DNA of 64,000 bases. Source: Acidimicrobiaceae bacterium. Lineage in GTDB: Bacteria; Actinomycetota; Acidimicrobiia; Acidimicrobiales; RAAP-2. A program made the position numbers and the translations under genes. The notes beneath the pieces were generated by a model. That model saw nothing but the letters and a program-made list of their open reading frames with translations, did not search any database and was not told where the DNA came from. Below are positions 54,770-64,000 of the stretch, piece after piece (the first letter of the stretch is position 1; each line of letters opens with the position of its first letter). The stretch spans positions 1,549 to 65,548 of the forward strand of contig PLHF01000129.1 in assembly GCA_003138855.1 (NCBI GenBank). The letters are read 5' to 3'.

Positions 54770-55549
54770 TCAGGGAGACTGCAACGTGGTGGGAACGCGC
54801 ACTTCGAGCACCAGGCAGAGCAGCTCCACCAGCGTCCGGGCCGTGGCCCCCCACACCGTCTCGCCGGCCACCTCGAAGAACCATACGGGGAACTCCCCGT
54901 CGGGCAGGTCCGAGAGATGTCGGCGACCCGGTACCGACCACCACTCCTCGTGGAAGGCGTGCGCCGCCACCAACTCGGAGAGGGCGACGTCGAAGACCCG
55001 GTCCACCTCGTCGGGGTTGGCCACCAGCGAGGGGCGTCCCTCCAGGGTGGCCACCACCGGCGTCATCACCGTGTTCGACGACACCGTGGGCATGGCGGTG
55101 AGGGCGGCGACCACGGTGACCAGCCCGGGATCGAGCCCGACCTCCTCGTGGGCCTCACGAAGCGCACCCTCGGCCACCTCCTCGCCGGGGTCGAGGCGAC
55201 CACCCGGAAACGCCACCTCTCCCCGGTGGGACCGGAGCCGGTCCGACCGGACGGTGAGGATCACCCGGGTCTCGCCGTCCTGCTCGAACAAGGGGACCAG
55301 CACCGCGGCGGGCCGGCCGTCGACGGCCTCGCCGGACAGGGAGCGCCATGGCTCGGGTGACCCGCTCTGGCCCCGATCGGCCCGGTCGGCCCGGTCGGCG
55401 GCGAGGGCGCCCATGACCCGCTCGAGGGTGATGCCGCGCCGTCCCTCCACCGGCAGGTGGGCCCACGGGGCGGGCTGGCCGGTGCGACTGAGTGGCGGCC
55501 GCGGGATGGCCTTCCTGGCGGCGGGAACTGGTGGATCCGAGGTGTTCAT
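54770..55549 (-). CDS. NUDIX hydrolase, CoA pyrophosphatase-like
   Basis: 259 residues from the ATG at 55549. The NUDIX box is intact (GGRLDPGEEVAEGALREAHEEVGL), preceded by SHRGEVAFPGG, the sequence seen in CoA diphosphatases (NudL). The N-terminal 50 residues are proline-rich and likely disordered. It probably cleaves CoA or related nucleotide diphosphates. It is divergent from the UPF0145 gene. Confidence 0.88.
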   Translation of the reverse strand: MNTSDPPVPAARKAIPRPPLSRTGQPAPWAHLPVEGRRGITLERVMGALAADRADRADRGQSGSPEPWRSLSGEAVDGRPAAVLVPLFEQDGETRVILTVRSDRLRSHRGEVAFPGGRLDPGEEVAEGALREAHEEVGLDPGLVTVVAALTAMPTVSSNTVMTPVVATLEGRPSLVANPDEVDRVFDVALSELVAAHAFHEEWWSVPGRRHLSDLPDGEFPVWFFEVAGETVWGATARTLVELLCLVLEVRVPTTLQSP

Positions 55550-55672
55550 GGAGGAGATCAGACTAGGGCGGGCAGCGGCCCCATCCGCCGGTTCGGACCG
55601 TTCGCTAGCCTTCCCCCGTACACGGTCGGCGCCGGGCCGGAACAGGCGCGGCCCGCAGCGAGGAGGAGCCCC

Positions 55673-56035
55673 ATGACCGATACGAGAAGTGCCCAGCCTG
55701 CTGCCTCTCAATTCCCGATCACCACCGCCCTCGAGTTCCCCGAGTGGCCGATCGACCGCAGCCTCGGCATGGTCTTCGGCGTCGTGGTCCGGTCGATGGG
55801 CGCGGCCAAGGGGATCACCGCCGGATTCCGCTCCCTCGCCGGCGGCGAGGTGAAGCAGTACACCAAGCTGGTCGAGGACAGCCGCCGCCACGCCCTCGAC
55901 CGGATGATCGAGAACGCCCGGATCCAAGGGGCCAATGCCGTCGTCTCCATGCGGTTCGACTCCTCGGAGGTCGGCCAGACGCTGACCGAAATCGTCGCCT
56001 ACGGCACCGCGGTGGTCGTCGGGCCGCGCCGATGA
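55673..56035 (+). CDS. UPF0145/YbjQ family protein
   Basis: 120 residues with AGGAGGAG about seven bases before the ATG. The conserved core is SLGMVFGVVVRSMGAAKGITAGFRSLAGGEVKQY, then MIENARIQGANAVVSMRFDSSEV, and TEIVAYGTAVVV. The family forms small ring-like oligomers of unknown function. The next gene starts 28 bases later and may be cotranscribed. Confidence 0.9.
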   Translation: MTDTRSAQPAASQFPITTALEFPEWPIDRSLGMVFGVVVRSMGAAKGITAGFRSLAGGEVKQYTKLVEDSRRHALDRMIENARIQGANAVVSMRFDSSEVGQTLTEIVAYGTAVVVGPRR

Positions 56036-56063
56036 TGGCCGGAGGCATCCGGTTCGATCGGCG

Positions 56064-56279
56064 ATGCTCGAGGTGATCCTCTTCGCGCTCCTCGGCATCG
56101 CCGTGGTGGTGATCGTCGTGATCAGCCTCTTCGTCAAGCGCCACGGCGAGTCATCCGACCCGCAGGCGGGCTGGACGCCGACCGACGAGGTGTTCAAGGA
56201 CCCGGGCACCGACCGCACCATGCGGGTGTGGGTCGATGCCGCGGGCGAGCGCCACTACGTCCCCGAAGCAGGTCGCTGA
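56064..56279 (+). CDS. Small single-pass membrane protein, 71 residues
   Basis: One N-terminal membrane helix (residues 3-24, VILFALLGIAVVVIVVISLFV) is followed by KRHGE and a soluble tail with MRVWVDAAGERHYVPE. I recognise no family. Codon use fits the region. It probably shares a transcript with the UPF0145 gene and ends at a strong hairpin. Confidence 0.7.
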   Translation: MLEVILFALLGIAVVVIVVISLFVKRHGESSDPQAGWTPTDEVFKDPGTDRTMRVWVDAAGERHYVPEAGR

Positions 56280-56283
56280 CCGA

Positions 56284-56329
56284 CCGTCCCCGGGACGGCA
56301 AACCGGCCGGGCCCGAGGGCCCGGCCGGT
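56284..56329. terminator. Strong bidirectional terminator-like palindrome
   Basis: 56302-56314 pairs perfectly with 56317-56329 (13 bp, GC-rich, two-base centre), preceded by a smaller hairpin (56284-56290 with 56292-56298). It lies between the convergent small membrane protein and groEL. Confidence 0.7.
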
Positions 56330-56365
56330 GCACACGTCCACTTGCCAATTGCGCCAGGGCGGCGC

Positions 56366-56389
56366 CTCCGGCTCGAGAACGAGCCGGAG
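56366..56389 (-). terminator. groEL transcription terminator
   Basis: CTCCGGCTCG (56366-56375) and CGAGCCGGAG (56380-56389) form a perfect 10-bp stem with a four-base loop, six bases beyond the groEL stop. It is the likely end of the groES-groEL transcript. Confidence 0.7.
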
Positions 56390-56394
56390 CGGAT

Positions 56395-58340
<1,946 letters not shown>

Positions 58341-58365
58341 GTGATCGGGCCTCCTGTGGCACGCG

Positions 58366-58392
58366 TTGGCAGTCGAGAGTTGAGAGTGCCAA
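58366..58392 (-). promoter_or_regulatory. CIRCE element 1 (HrcA operator)
   Basis: On the minus strand TTGGCACTC, nine bases, then GACTGCCAA: the CIRCE inverted repeat with exact N9 spacing and one mismatch between the arms. It lies 26 bases before groES, so HrcA bound here would block initiation. Confidence 0.88.
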
Positions 58393-58412
58393 CATACCCG
58401 CCCGAGCGGCGT

Positions 58413-58439
58413 TTGGCAACCGGCAAGCGAGAGTGCCAG
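58413..58439 (-). promoter_or_regulatory. CIRCE element 2 (degenerate HrcA operator)
   Basis: Read on the plus strand, TTGGCAACC, nine bases, then GAGTGCCAG. Against the first CIRCE this has two and one mismatches, with the same N9 spacing. It lies 47 bases upstream of the first copy. Two copies suggest cooperative or graded repression of groESL. Confidence 0.7.
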
Positions 58440-58441
58440 CA

Positions 58442-58473
58442 GGGACCCACGGGACCCACGGGTCGGGACCCAC
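58442..58473. repeat. Tandem GGGACCCAC repeats
   Basis: GGGACCCAC occurs at 58442-58450 and 58451-58459, and again at 58465-58473 after GGGTC. The repeat lies between the tsaD stop and the second CIRCE. Complementary GGGTC/GACCC parts let it fold, so it may act as the tsaD terminator. Confidence 0.55.
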
Positions 58474-58490
58474 GGGCCGCGGGCCGTGCG

Positions 58491-59582
58491 TCAGCCGGCG
58501 GCCACCAGCCGGAGATTGGGGTCGGCACCGAGTGTCAGGGGGCTCGCCCCCCCGTGCTGCAGCCGCCACCACCCGGCCGCCGCCACCATGGCGGCGTTGT
58601 CGGTGCACAGGGCGCGGCTGGGGAGGAAGGCGCCGATCCCGTCCTCCTCGCAGGCCTCCTCGATCCGGCGGCGGAGCAACGAGTTGGCCGCCACTCCCCC
58701 GGCCAGGCAGAGGGCCGTGGCCCCTACGTCCGCCGCCGCCCGGCGCGCCCTGGCCACCAGGACGTCCACCACCGCCAGGCGGAACGATGCCGCCACGTCG
58801 GCGGTGACGGCATCGGGGTGCTTCCTCACCGTGTTGACCACCGAGGTCTTCAACCCGCTGAAGGAGAAGTCGTAGCCGTCACCGGGCAGCGACCTCGGGA
58901 AGACGAAGGCGCGGGAGTCCCCCTCCTCGGCGATCCGGTCGATGGCCGGACCCCCCGGGTACCCGAGGCCGAGGAACCGGGCCACCTTGTCGAACGCCTC
59001 GCCGGCGGCGTCGTCGATGGTCGCGCCCATCAGCCGGTAGCGGCCCGGTGCGGTGACCTCGACCAGCATGGTGTGGCCCCCCGAGACCAGCAGCACCACC
59101 AGGGGCCACCCCAGGTCGGGCTGCTCCAGCAGCGAGGCGAAGAGATGGGCCTCGAGGTGGTTGACCCCGACCAGCGGGACACCCCAGGCCAGCGAGAGCG
59201 CCTTGGCCTCCGCCACGCCGACCAGCAGGGAGCCGATGAGGCCCGGCCCGTAGGTGACGGCCACCGCGTCGATGCCCTCCCCCGACACAGAGGTGCCGGC
59301 CTGCGCCAGTGCGTCGGCCAGCACCGGGGTCAGCAGCTCGAGGTGGGCCCGGCCGGCCAGCTCGGGGACCACGCCGCCGTAGCGGGCGTGGAGGTCGATC
59401 TGGCTGCTCACCACCGAGGAGACGATGACCGTCCCGTCGTCGACCACCGAGGCCGCCGTCTCGTCGCACGAGGTCTCGATCCCGAGGACCCGGTGGACGG
59501 GCGCCGCGGAGGTGGACGCCGGGGGGATGGGCACAGCTGTCGACACTACCGAATTGGGGACCCGACGCCGGCCGGCGGTCAC
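58491..59582 (-). CDS. tsaD: tRNA t6A synthesis protein TsaD
   Basis: 363 residues from the GTG at 59582, which overlaps the rimI stop in GTGA; the GTG at 59546 is a shorter option (351 residues). VLGIETSCDETAASVV starts the domain. The metal-site histidines are in NHLEAHLFA, LVSGGHTMLVEV and GLGYPGGPAIDRIA follow, and GGVAANSLLRRR is near the end. With TsaB and TsaE it transfers threonylcarbamoyl to A37 of tRNA. It is the last gene of the tsaE-tsaB-rimI-tsaD run. Confidence 0.94.
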   Translation of the reverse strand: MTAGRRRVPNSVVSTAVPIPPASTSAAPVHRVLGIETSCDETAASVVDDGTVIVSSVVSSQIDLHARYGGVVPELAGRAHLELLTPVLADALAQAGTSVSGEGIDAVAVTYGPGLIGSLLVGVAEAKALSLAWGVPLVGVNHLEAHLFASLLEQPDLGWPLVVLLVSGGHTMLVEVTAPGRYRLMGATIDDAAGEAFDKVARFLGLGYPGGPAIDRIAEEGDSRAFVFPRSLPGDGYDFSFSGLKTSVVNTVRKHPDAVTADVAASFRLAVVDVLVARARRAAADVGATALCLAGGVAANSLLRRRIEEACEEDGIGAFLPSRALCTDNAAMVAAAGWWRLQHGGASPLTLGADPNLRLVAAG

Positions 59583-60130
59583 CGGCGGGTGATGACCTCC
59601 AGGTCGTGAGGGAGCGAGCGCTCGACGGCGGCGAGCCGTTGTGCGTACTGGTCCGAATCGATGTCCCGCGCCCACATGATCAACGCGTCACCGCCTTCGG
59701 GGTAGTAGTTCGGGCGGACACCCACCGGGGCCAGCCCGAAGCGTGCGTACAGTGCCAGAGCCGGCTCGTTCCCCACCCGCACCTCGAGGGTCAGGTGGCG
59801 GGCCCCGTGGGCCAGGGCGGTGCGGGCCAGGTCCAACAGGAGCACCGTACCCAGGCGCCGGCCGTGCCACGCCGGGTCGACAGCGATGTTGTTCACGTGG
59901 GTCTCGTCGTCGATGAACATCTGGCCGGCGAACCCCACGATGCGGCGGCCGATCCAGGCAGCACGGTAGGCCCGGGACATCCGCTGGGCGAGCTCGTCCG
60001 CGAACAGCCGGCGGGACCACGGCTCGGGGAACACCGCTTCCTCGATGGGGAGCACCATCGAGAGGTCCTTGGCCCGCATCGGGGCCACGATCACCTGGTG
60101 CGGCCGGTCCGGCGCACCGGGTCCCACCAT
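59579..60130 (-). CDS. rimI: RimI-type N-acetyltransferase
   Basis: 183 residues from the ATG at 60130, with a TGATG overlap with tsaB; a GTG at 60133 is also in frame. GNAT blocks are VFPEPWSRRLFADELA, IVGFAGQMFIDDETHVNNIAVDP, the acetyl-CoA loop RRLGTVLLLDLARTALAHGA, and LEVRVGNEPALALYARFGLAPVGVRPNYY. RimI acetylates ribosomal protein S18 in E. coli. It is often fused or linked to tsaB and tsaD. Confidence 0.92.
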   Translation of the reverse strand: MVGPGAPDRPHQVIVAPMRAKDLSMVLPIEEAVFPEPWSRRLFADELAQRMSRAYRAAWIGRRIVGFAGQMFIDDETHVNNIAVDPAWHGRRLGTVLLLDLARTALAHGARHLTLEVRVGNEPALALYARFGLAPVGVRPNYYPEGGDALIMWARDIDSDQYAQRLAAVERSLPHDLEVITRR

Positions 60131-60921
60131 CACGTCCGCCGGTGGCCCGGCTCGCCCGCGCCCGGCACACGCGGCGCCCGCTGCTCCCAGTTGATGCGGG
60201 CATCGGCGTGGCGGCGGTAGTCGGGCACCAGGTCCCCCGGAGCCGGCGCCTCCGCTCCGCGTGCCAGCCGCTCGAGCGCCAGCCGGCCCAGGGCCAGCGG
60301 TGGCGGGGCGGAGAGCTCGGCGGCCAGGTCGAGGTCGAGCGAGGGATGCCCGGACAGCAGCTGGCGGTAGCGGACGGCGCCGTCCCCCACCACCACCACC
60401 GGGCCGGCCTCGGCGGCGATGCCGACCAGCCAGTCGACCAGCGTTGCAGGGTCGATCGGCTCCAACCGGTCGTCCCGGACCGACGCCGGGTCGATCGGTC
60501 CGGAAGCCGCCGGCCACCGATCGAAGCGGAAGGCGGCGGCGAACACCTCGCCGCGCCGGGCGTCCACCACCGACACCACCCGCCGGGCAGGCTCGGTGCC
60601 GCAGCGCCCGTGGGCTGCCGCCGCCAGCACGTCGAGACTGCTGACCCCGAGGACGCCGAGACCGAGGGCCTGACCCAGCGCTTTGGCCGTCGCCACCCCG
60701 ACCCGGAGGCCGGTGAACAGGCCGGGGCCTCTGTCGACGGCAAGGGCGTCGATGTCCCCGATGGTGCACCCCGACACGGCGCAGACCTCGGCGATGGCCG
60801 GCGCCAGAAGCTCGGCGTGCGCCCGGCCCCCGAGGTGGACCCGCTCCGCCTCCCCGGCGTCGTCGCGGATGAGGGCGACGCCCACCATGTCGGTGGCCGA
60901 TTCGATGGCCAGCAGCGTCAC
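60130..60921 (-). CDS. tsaB: tRNA t6A synthesis protein TsaB
   Basis: 263 residues from a GTG. LLAIESATDMVGVALI, HAELLAPAIAEV, AVDRGPGLFTGLRVGVATAKALG and VVDARRGEVFAAAFR mark the ASKHA-fold scaffold protein. TsaB pairs with TsaD and is needed for t6A. The C-terminal 30 residues are a loose basic extension. It begins 16 bases after tsaE. Confidence 0.93.
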   Translation of the reverse strand: MTLLAIESATDMVGVALIRDDAGEAERVHLGGRAHAELLAPAIAEVCAVSGCTIGDIDALAVDRGPGLFTGLRVGVATAKALGQALGLGVLGVSSLDVLAAAAHGRCGTEPARRVVSVVDARRGEVFAAAFRFDRWPAASGPIDPASVRDDRLEPIDPATLVDWLVGIAAEAGPVVVVGDGAVRYRQLLSGHPSLDLDLAAELSAPPPLALGRLALERLARGAEAPAPGDLVPDYRRHADARINWEQRAPRVPGAGEPGHRRT

Positions 60922-60937
60922 CGGGGCACCCGCGCCG

Positions 60938-61480
60938 TCACCCGTCCACCAGCCACTGCCCCAGTGCCGCCCGCAATGCCGGCCAGCGCTCGGACCACGA
61001 ACCCTCCGGTGACGTGAACGTGATCACCCGGCGGTCGTCGTCGTCGGCCACCGCCAGGCGCACCGAGAGCGACCCCCGACCGAGGACGGGCTCGGCGACA
61101 TCCCCCCACTCCACCAGGGCCACGCCCTCGTCCTCGACCTGTTCGCCCAGCCCCAGGTCGGCGATCTCCTGCAGGGTGCCGAGGCGGTAGACGTCGGCGT
61201 GCAGGAGCGTGCGCACCCCGCCCTGAGGCGGCCCGGTCGACCGGGGCCCGACCGGGTACTGGCGCACCAGGGTGAAGGTGGGGCTGGTCATCGGCTCGGT
61301 GATGCCCAGGCCGGCGCCGAACCCCTGAGCGAAGGTGGTCTTCCCCGCACCGAGGTCCCCTGCCAGCAGCAGGACGTCCCCGGAGGCGCACAGGGGGGCC
61401 AGGGCCCGGGCCAGCGCACGGGTCTGCTCGGCGCTGTTGGTCACAGCCACCAGTCGGAGGGTCACGGGCAGAGGCGTCAT
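60938..61480 (-). CDS. tsaE: tRNA t6A synthesis ATPase TsaE
   Basis: 180 residues from the ATG at 61480, overlapping the udg stop (ATGA). The P-loop is LAGDLGAGKTTFAQGFG, switch regions MTSPTFTLVRQYP and LLHADVYRLG follow, and VALVEWGDVAEPVL is the conserved WG motif. The protein drives the TsaB-TsaD cycle. The insertion GPRSTGPPQGGVRT in the middle is longer than in short homologues. Confidence 0.94.
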   Translation of the reverse strand: MTPLPVTLRLVAVTNSAEQTRALARALAPLCASGDVLLLAGDLGAGKTTFAQGFGAGLGITEPMTSPTFTLVRQYPVGPRSTGPPQGGVRTLLHADVYRLGTLQEIADLGLGEQVEDEGVALVEWGDVAEPVLGRGSLSVRLAVADDDDRRVITFTSPEGSWSERWPALRAALGQWLVDG

Positions 61481-62043
61481 CCCCACCCCACCAACTGCTT
61501 GGCCCGGATCAGGTCGGCCCGCATCTCGGCGACGACCACGCCTCCCGAGCGGAGGGCGGCGGCCGGATGGTAGGTGGGCACCAGATGCCAGTCGCCCACC
61601 GGGTAGGACCTGCCCCGGACCTTGGTGATCCCGAGGTCGGTCCCGAGCAACAGCCGGGTGGAGAAGTTCCCCAGGGTCACCACCACCTTGGGGCGGATCA
61701 GACGGAGCTGGGCCTCGAGATAGGGCCGGCAGGCGGCGATCTCGTCGGCCTTCGGGTCGCGGTTGTCGGGAGGCCGGCACTTGACCACGTTGGCGATGTA
61801 GCAACGTTCCCGTCCGACGCCGAGCTCCTCGTGCAGCAGGCGGTCGAGCAGCTTGCCCGAGCGGCCCACGAACGGCTCGCCCCGGAGGTCCTCGTCGCGG
61901 CCGGGTGCCTCACCGACGAACATCAGGTCGGCCTCGGGGTCGCCGACGCCGAACACCACCTGGGTGCGGTGGGCGGCCAACGGGCAGCGCGTGCATCCGG
62001 CCGCCTCCCGGGCGAGGTCGGCCAATTCGGTGCCCGGTGCCAC
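61477..62043 (-). CDS. udg: Type 4 uracil-DNA glycosylase
   Basis: 188 residues. Iron-sulfur ligands are C17, C20, C89 and C105, the arrangement of family 4 enzymes. The uracil-binding motif is [22 protein letters not shown] follows, and the C-terminal motif is [10 protein letters not shown]. It removes uracil from DNA. The gene overlaps tsaE by four bases and lies 75 bases after alr on the same strand. Confidence 0.95.
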   Translation of the reverse strand: MAPGTELADLAREAAGCTRCPLAAHRTQVVFGVGDPEADLMFVGEAPGRDEDLRGEPFVGRSGKLLDRLLHEELGVGRERCYIANVVKCRPPDNRDPKADEIAACRPYLEAQLRLIRPKVVVTLGNFSTRLLLGTDLGITKVRGRSYPVGDWHLVPTYHPAAALRSGGVVVAEMRADLIRAKQLVGWG

Positions 62044-62118
62044 GGCCGCATGGTACTGCCCGGCACGCGGGGCAGGCCGCTGCCGCGCGCCGGCGCCCCC
62101 GGGAACGGTGAGCCGACC

Positions 62119-63312
62119 TCAGCTCGGGCGGTCGGCCCTTCCTGCGCCTGCGCCCCTCACCAGGCGCGGCACCCGGGGCCCGATGTCGCACAACACCTCG
62201 TAGCTGATGGTGCCGAGCAGCTCCGCCCACTCGTCCGCCGTGATCTCCTCGGAACCCTGGCGGCCGAGCAGGACCACCTCGTCGCCGACCTCCACCGGCG
62301 CGCCTCCGACCGGACCGCAGTCCACCACGATCTGGTCCATGGTCACCACGCCGGCCAGGGGACGGCGGACGCCCCCGATCAGGACCTCCCCGCCCTCGTC
62401 GAAGAGGCGGCGGGGCACGCCGTCGGCATAGCCGATCGGCGCGGTGGCCACCGTGGAGCGTTCCGCCAGCGGCCGCCGCCGGCCGTAGGAGAGCCGCTCG
62501 CCGGCGTCAAGGTCGCGGACGAAGGTGACCCGGGTGCGGAGGGAGAGTACCGGCTCGAGCCGCTGACCGCCGGTAGCGGCGGCGAGCTCCTCGGCCAGTG
62601 CCGGGGTGGGGGCGACCCCGTAGAGGGCGATGCCGCAACGGACCAGGTCCCGGCGTGCTGCGGCCACGCCGATGGTGCCCGCCGAGTTGGCCACGTGGGT
62701 GATCGGTGGTCGGAGCCCGGCGCCATCCAGGCGGTCGAGCGCGGACTCGAACCGCTCGAGCTGCAGAGCGGTGAACTCGCGGTCGGTCGGGCCTGCCCCG
62801 TCGGCCACCGCCAGATGGGTCCACGCCGCACCCAGCCGGAGTGCCGGGTCGTCGGCGATCATCCGGGCCAGGGGGACCACGTCCGCCGGGTCGGCCCCGA
62901 CACGGTGCATGCCGGTGTCCACCTTGAGGTGGACACCGACCGGGGGGGAGCCGTCGGCCCCGACCACCGTGCCGAGTGCCCGGACACCGCTCCTCGTGTA
63001 CAGCGTCGGGACCAGCCGGCGGGCCACCGCCTCGGACATCGCCTCGACCGGGGGCTCGGACAGCAGGAGGATCGGCGTCTCGATGCCGGCCTCCCGAAGG
63101 GCCACCCCCTCCTCCACCAGGGCCACGGCCAGCCAGGACGCGCCGCCGGCCAGGGCGGCCCGGGCCACCGGCAGGGCCCCGTGCCCGTAGCCGTCGGCCT
63201 TCACCACCGCGCACAGGGCGGCCGGACCGGCCACCGCGCAGAGGACCGAAGCGTTGTGCTCCACGGCATCGAGGTCGATGTCGGCCCACACCGGCCGCCA
63301 CCGGTCAGCCAC
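62119..63312 (-). CDS. alr: Alanine racemase
   Basis: 397 residues from the GTG at 63312, with GGGAGG upstream; the start lies inside the end of nnr (8-base overlap). The PLP lysine is K38 in [32 protein letters not shown] and LSYGRRRPL follow, and [10 protein letters not shown] contains the second-subunit residues. The enzyme makes D-alanine for peptidoglycan. The nnr-alr order is widespread in actinobacteria. Confidence 0.95.
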   Translation of the reverse strand: MADRWRPVWADIDLDAVEHNASVLCAVAGPAALCAVVKADGYGHGALPVARAALAGGASWLAVALVEEGVALREAGIETPILLLSEPPVEAMSEAVARRLVPTLYTRSGVRALGTVVGADGSPPVGVHLKVDTGMHRVGADPADVVPLARMIADDPALRLGAAWTHLAVADGAGPTDREFTALQLERFESALDRLDGAGLRPPITHVANSAGTIGVAAARRDLVRCGIALYGVAPTPALAEELAAATGGQRLEPVLSLRTRVTFVRDLDAGERLSYGRRRPLAERSTVATAPIGYADGVPRRLFDEGGEVLIGGVRRPLAGVVTMDQIVVDCGPVGGAPVEVGDEVVLLGRQGSEEITADEWAELLGTISYEVLCDIGPRVPRLVRGAGAGRADRPS

Positions 63313-64000
63313 GTCGACCCTCCCGCCCGCCCGGCGAAGGTCGGAGCCCTGACAGCACCAGGGCCACCAGGTCGGGGAGATCACCGGCCACCAGGCCCTC
63401 GGCGGGTCCCCGGGCCCCGGCCCGGCCGTGGACGTGGGCGGCGAGGGCCGCCGCCTCGAGCGGAGCAACCCCTCGGGCGATCGTCGCCCCGATGAGGCCG
63501 GTCAGGACGTCACCGGTGCCCGCCGTGGCCAGCGCGGTGGTCCCGGCCATACCCAGGAGCACCCGGCCGGACGGGTCGGCCACCGCGGTGGTGGGGCCCT
63601 TGACCAGCGCCACGACGCCAGCCGCTCCGGCCAGTCGTCGTGCAGCGGCGATCCGGTCCTCGCCCGGGCGATCGCCCATCAGCCGCCCGTACTCCCCGTC
63701 GTGCGGGGTCAGGACCACGGTCGACCGTGCGGCGGGCGCGGAGGCACCGTCCACCCTCCCGAGGGCGAAGAGTCCGTCGGCGTCGACCACGACCGGCACC
63801 GGCGACTCGGCCACCAGCCGCCGCACCTCGCCGGCCGACGACGCACTACGCCCGAGGCCCGGGCCGATCACTACTGCCGCGCACCGCGAGGCGACCTCGA
63901 GGGCGTCGGCCGACCATTCCTCGGTGGGAAGCGACACCCCCACCGCCTCGCCGGCCGGGAGGTCCGAGAGGCTGCCACCGGGCACGCCGAGCCGGACCAT
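63305..64000 (-). CDS. nnrD: NAD(P)HX dehydratase (YjeF C-terminal domain), cut by the right edge
   Basis: The minus-strand frame is open to the window edge, leaving 231 residues of the C-terminal domain. VVIGPGLGRS, LTPHDGEYGRLMG and VALVKGPTTAVADPSG are seen, with AGTGDVLTGLIGATIARG as the nucleotide/catalytic block (GTGDVL with the aspartate). It repairs hydrated NAD(P)H using ADP or ATP. The full gene is probably bifunctional with an epimerase domain beyond the window. Confidence 0.93.
   Translation of the reverse strand: MVRLGVPGGSLSDLPAGEAVGVSLPTEEWSADALEVASRCAAVVIGPGLGRSASSAGEVRRLVAESPVPVVVDADGLFALGRVDGASAPAARSTVVLTPHDGEYGRLMGDRPGEDRIAAARRLAGAAGVVALVKGPTTAVADPSGRVLLGMAGTTALATAGTGDVLTGLIGATIARGVAPLEAAALAAHVHGRAGARGPAEGLVAGDLPDLVALVLSGLRPSPGGREGRRG

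Overview
The window is GC-rich (about 70%), densely packed chromosomal DNA from an actinobacterium. The evidence is two WhiB regulators, a single-anchor SdhCAB of the mycobacterial Sdh1 type, a GuaB3-type IMP dehydrogenase relative, a DprE1/DprE2 cassette, twin CIRCE elements before groESL, many GTG and some TTG starts, and constant 1-4 nt gene overlaps. MreB, a DivIVA-domain protein and the UPF0182/PDZ-Lon/DUF2342 neighbourhood point to an Acidimicrobiia-like lineage. That placement is inferred from gene content and was not tested phylogenetically. I found no rRNA, tRNA, CRISPR array, transposase, integrase or prophage module.

Layout. 1-10.7 kb is a cell-envelope and proteolysis block: UPF0182, a DivIVA-domain protein with a phage MuF-like C terminus, a PDZ-Lon protease, a HEAT protein, MreB, a serine pseudoprotease with PDZ, a DUF2342 protein lacking its zinc site, and an active-looking HtrA. 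10.7-12.5 kb holds two WhiB genes around a formimidoyltransferase. 12.5-17 kb has an alpha/beta hydrolase and a MoxR-VWA pair. 17-21.7 kb is the sdhCAB operon with a trailing SCP2-like gene and a VOC protein. 21.7-26 kb is a looser accessory patch with CorA, an ArsB/NhaD-type permease, a Fet4-like iron permease and several very small ORFs.

26-33 kb has bioB, an LldD-like dehydrogenase, a SRPBCC protein, an aminotransferase-SCP2-APC permease operon and mdh. 33-43 kb is central and one-carbon metabolism: icd, metF, folD, purH, purN, a HAD phosphatase, sucCD and a B12-binding mutase subunit. 43.4-46.8 kb is the plus-strand cassette for decaprenyl-phosphoryl-arabinose (UbiA-type transferase, DprE1, DprE2). 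46.8-49.1 kb has ppk2 and a phosphodiester glycosidase. 49.3-54.6 kb is the coupled guaB3-guaA-pcrA operon. 54.8-56.3 kb has a NUDIX hydrolase and two small genes. 56.4-58.4 kb is groES-groEL. From 58.5 kb to the right edge a minus-strand operon carries nnr, alr, udg, tsaE, tsaB, rimI and tsaD.

The genes are mostly housekeeping: TCA cycle (sdh, mdh, icd, suc), purine synthesis (purN, purH, guaA, guaB3), folate one-carbon flow (folD, metF, formimidoyltransferase), t6A tRNA modification and envelope building. The least expected items are the DivIVA-MuF fusion, the neighbouring inactive-looking proteases, a DprE1 with alanine at the drug-target cysteine position, the CHSCRH motif in SdhC, and a long imperfect palindrome before purN.
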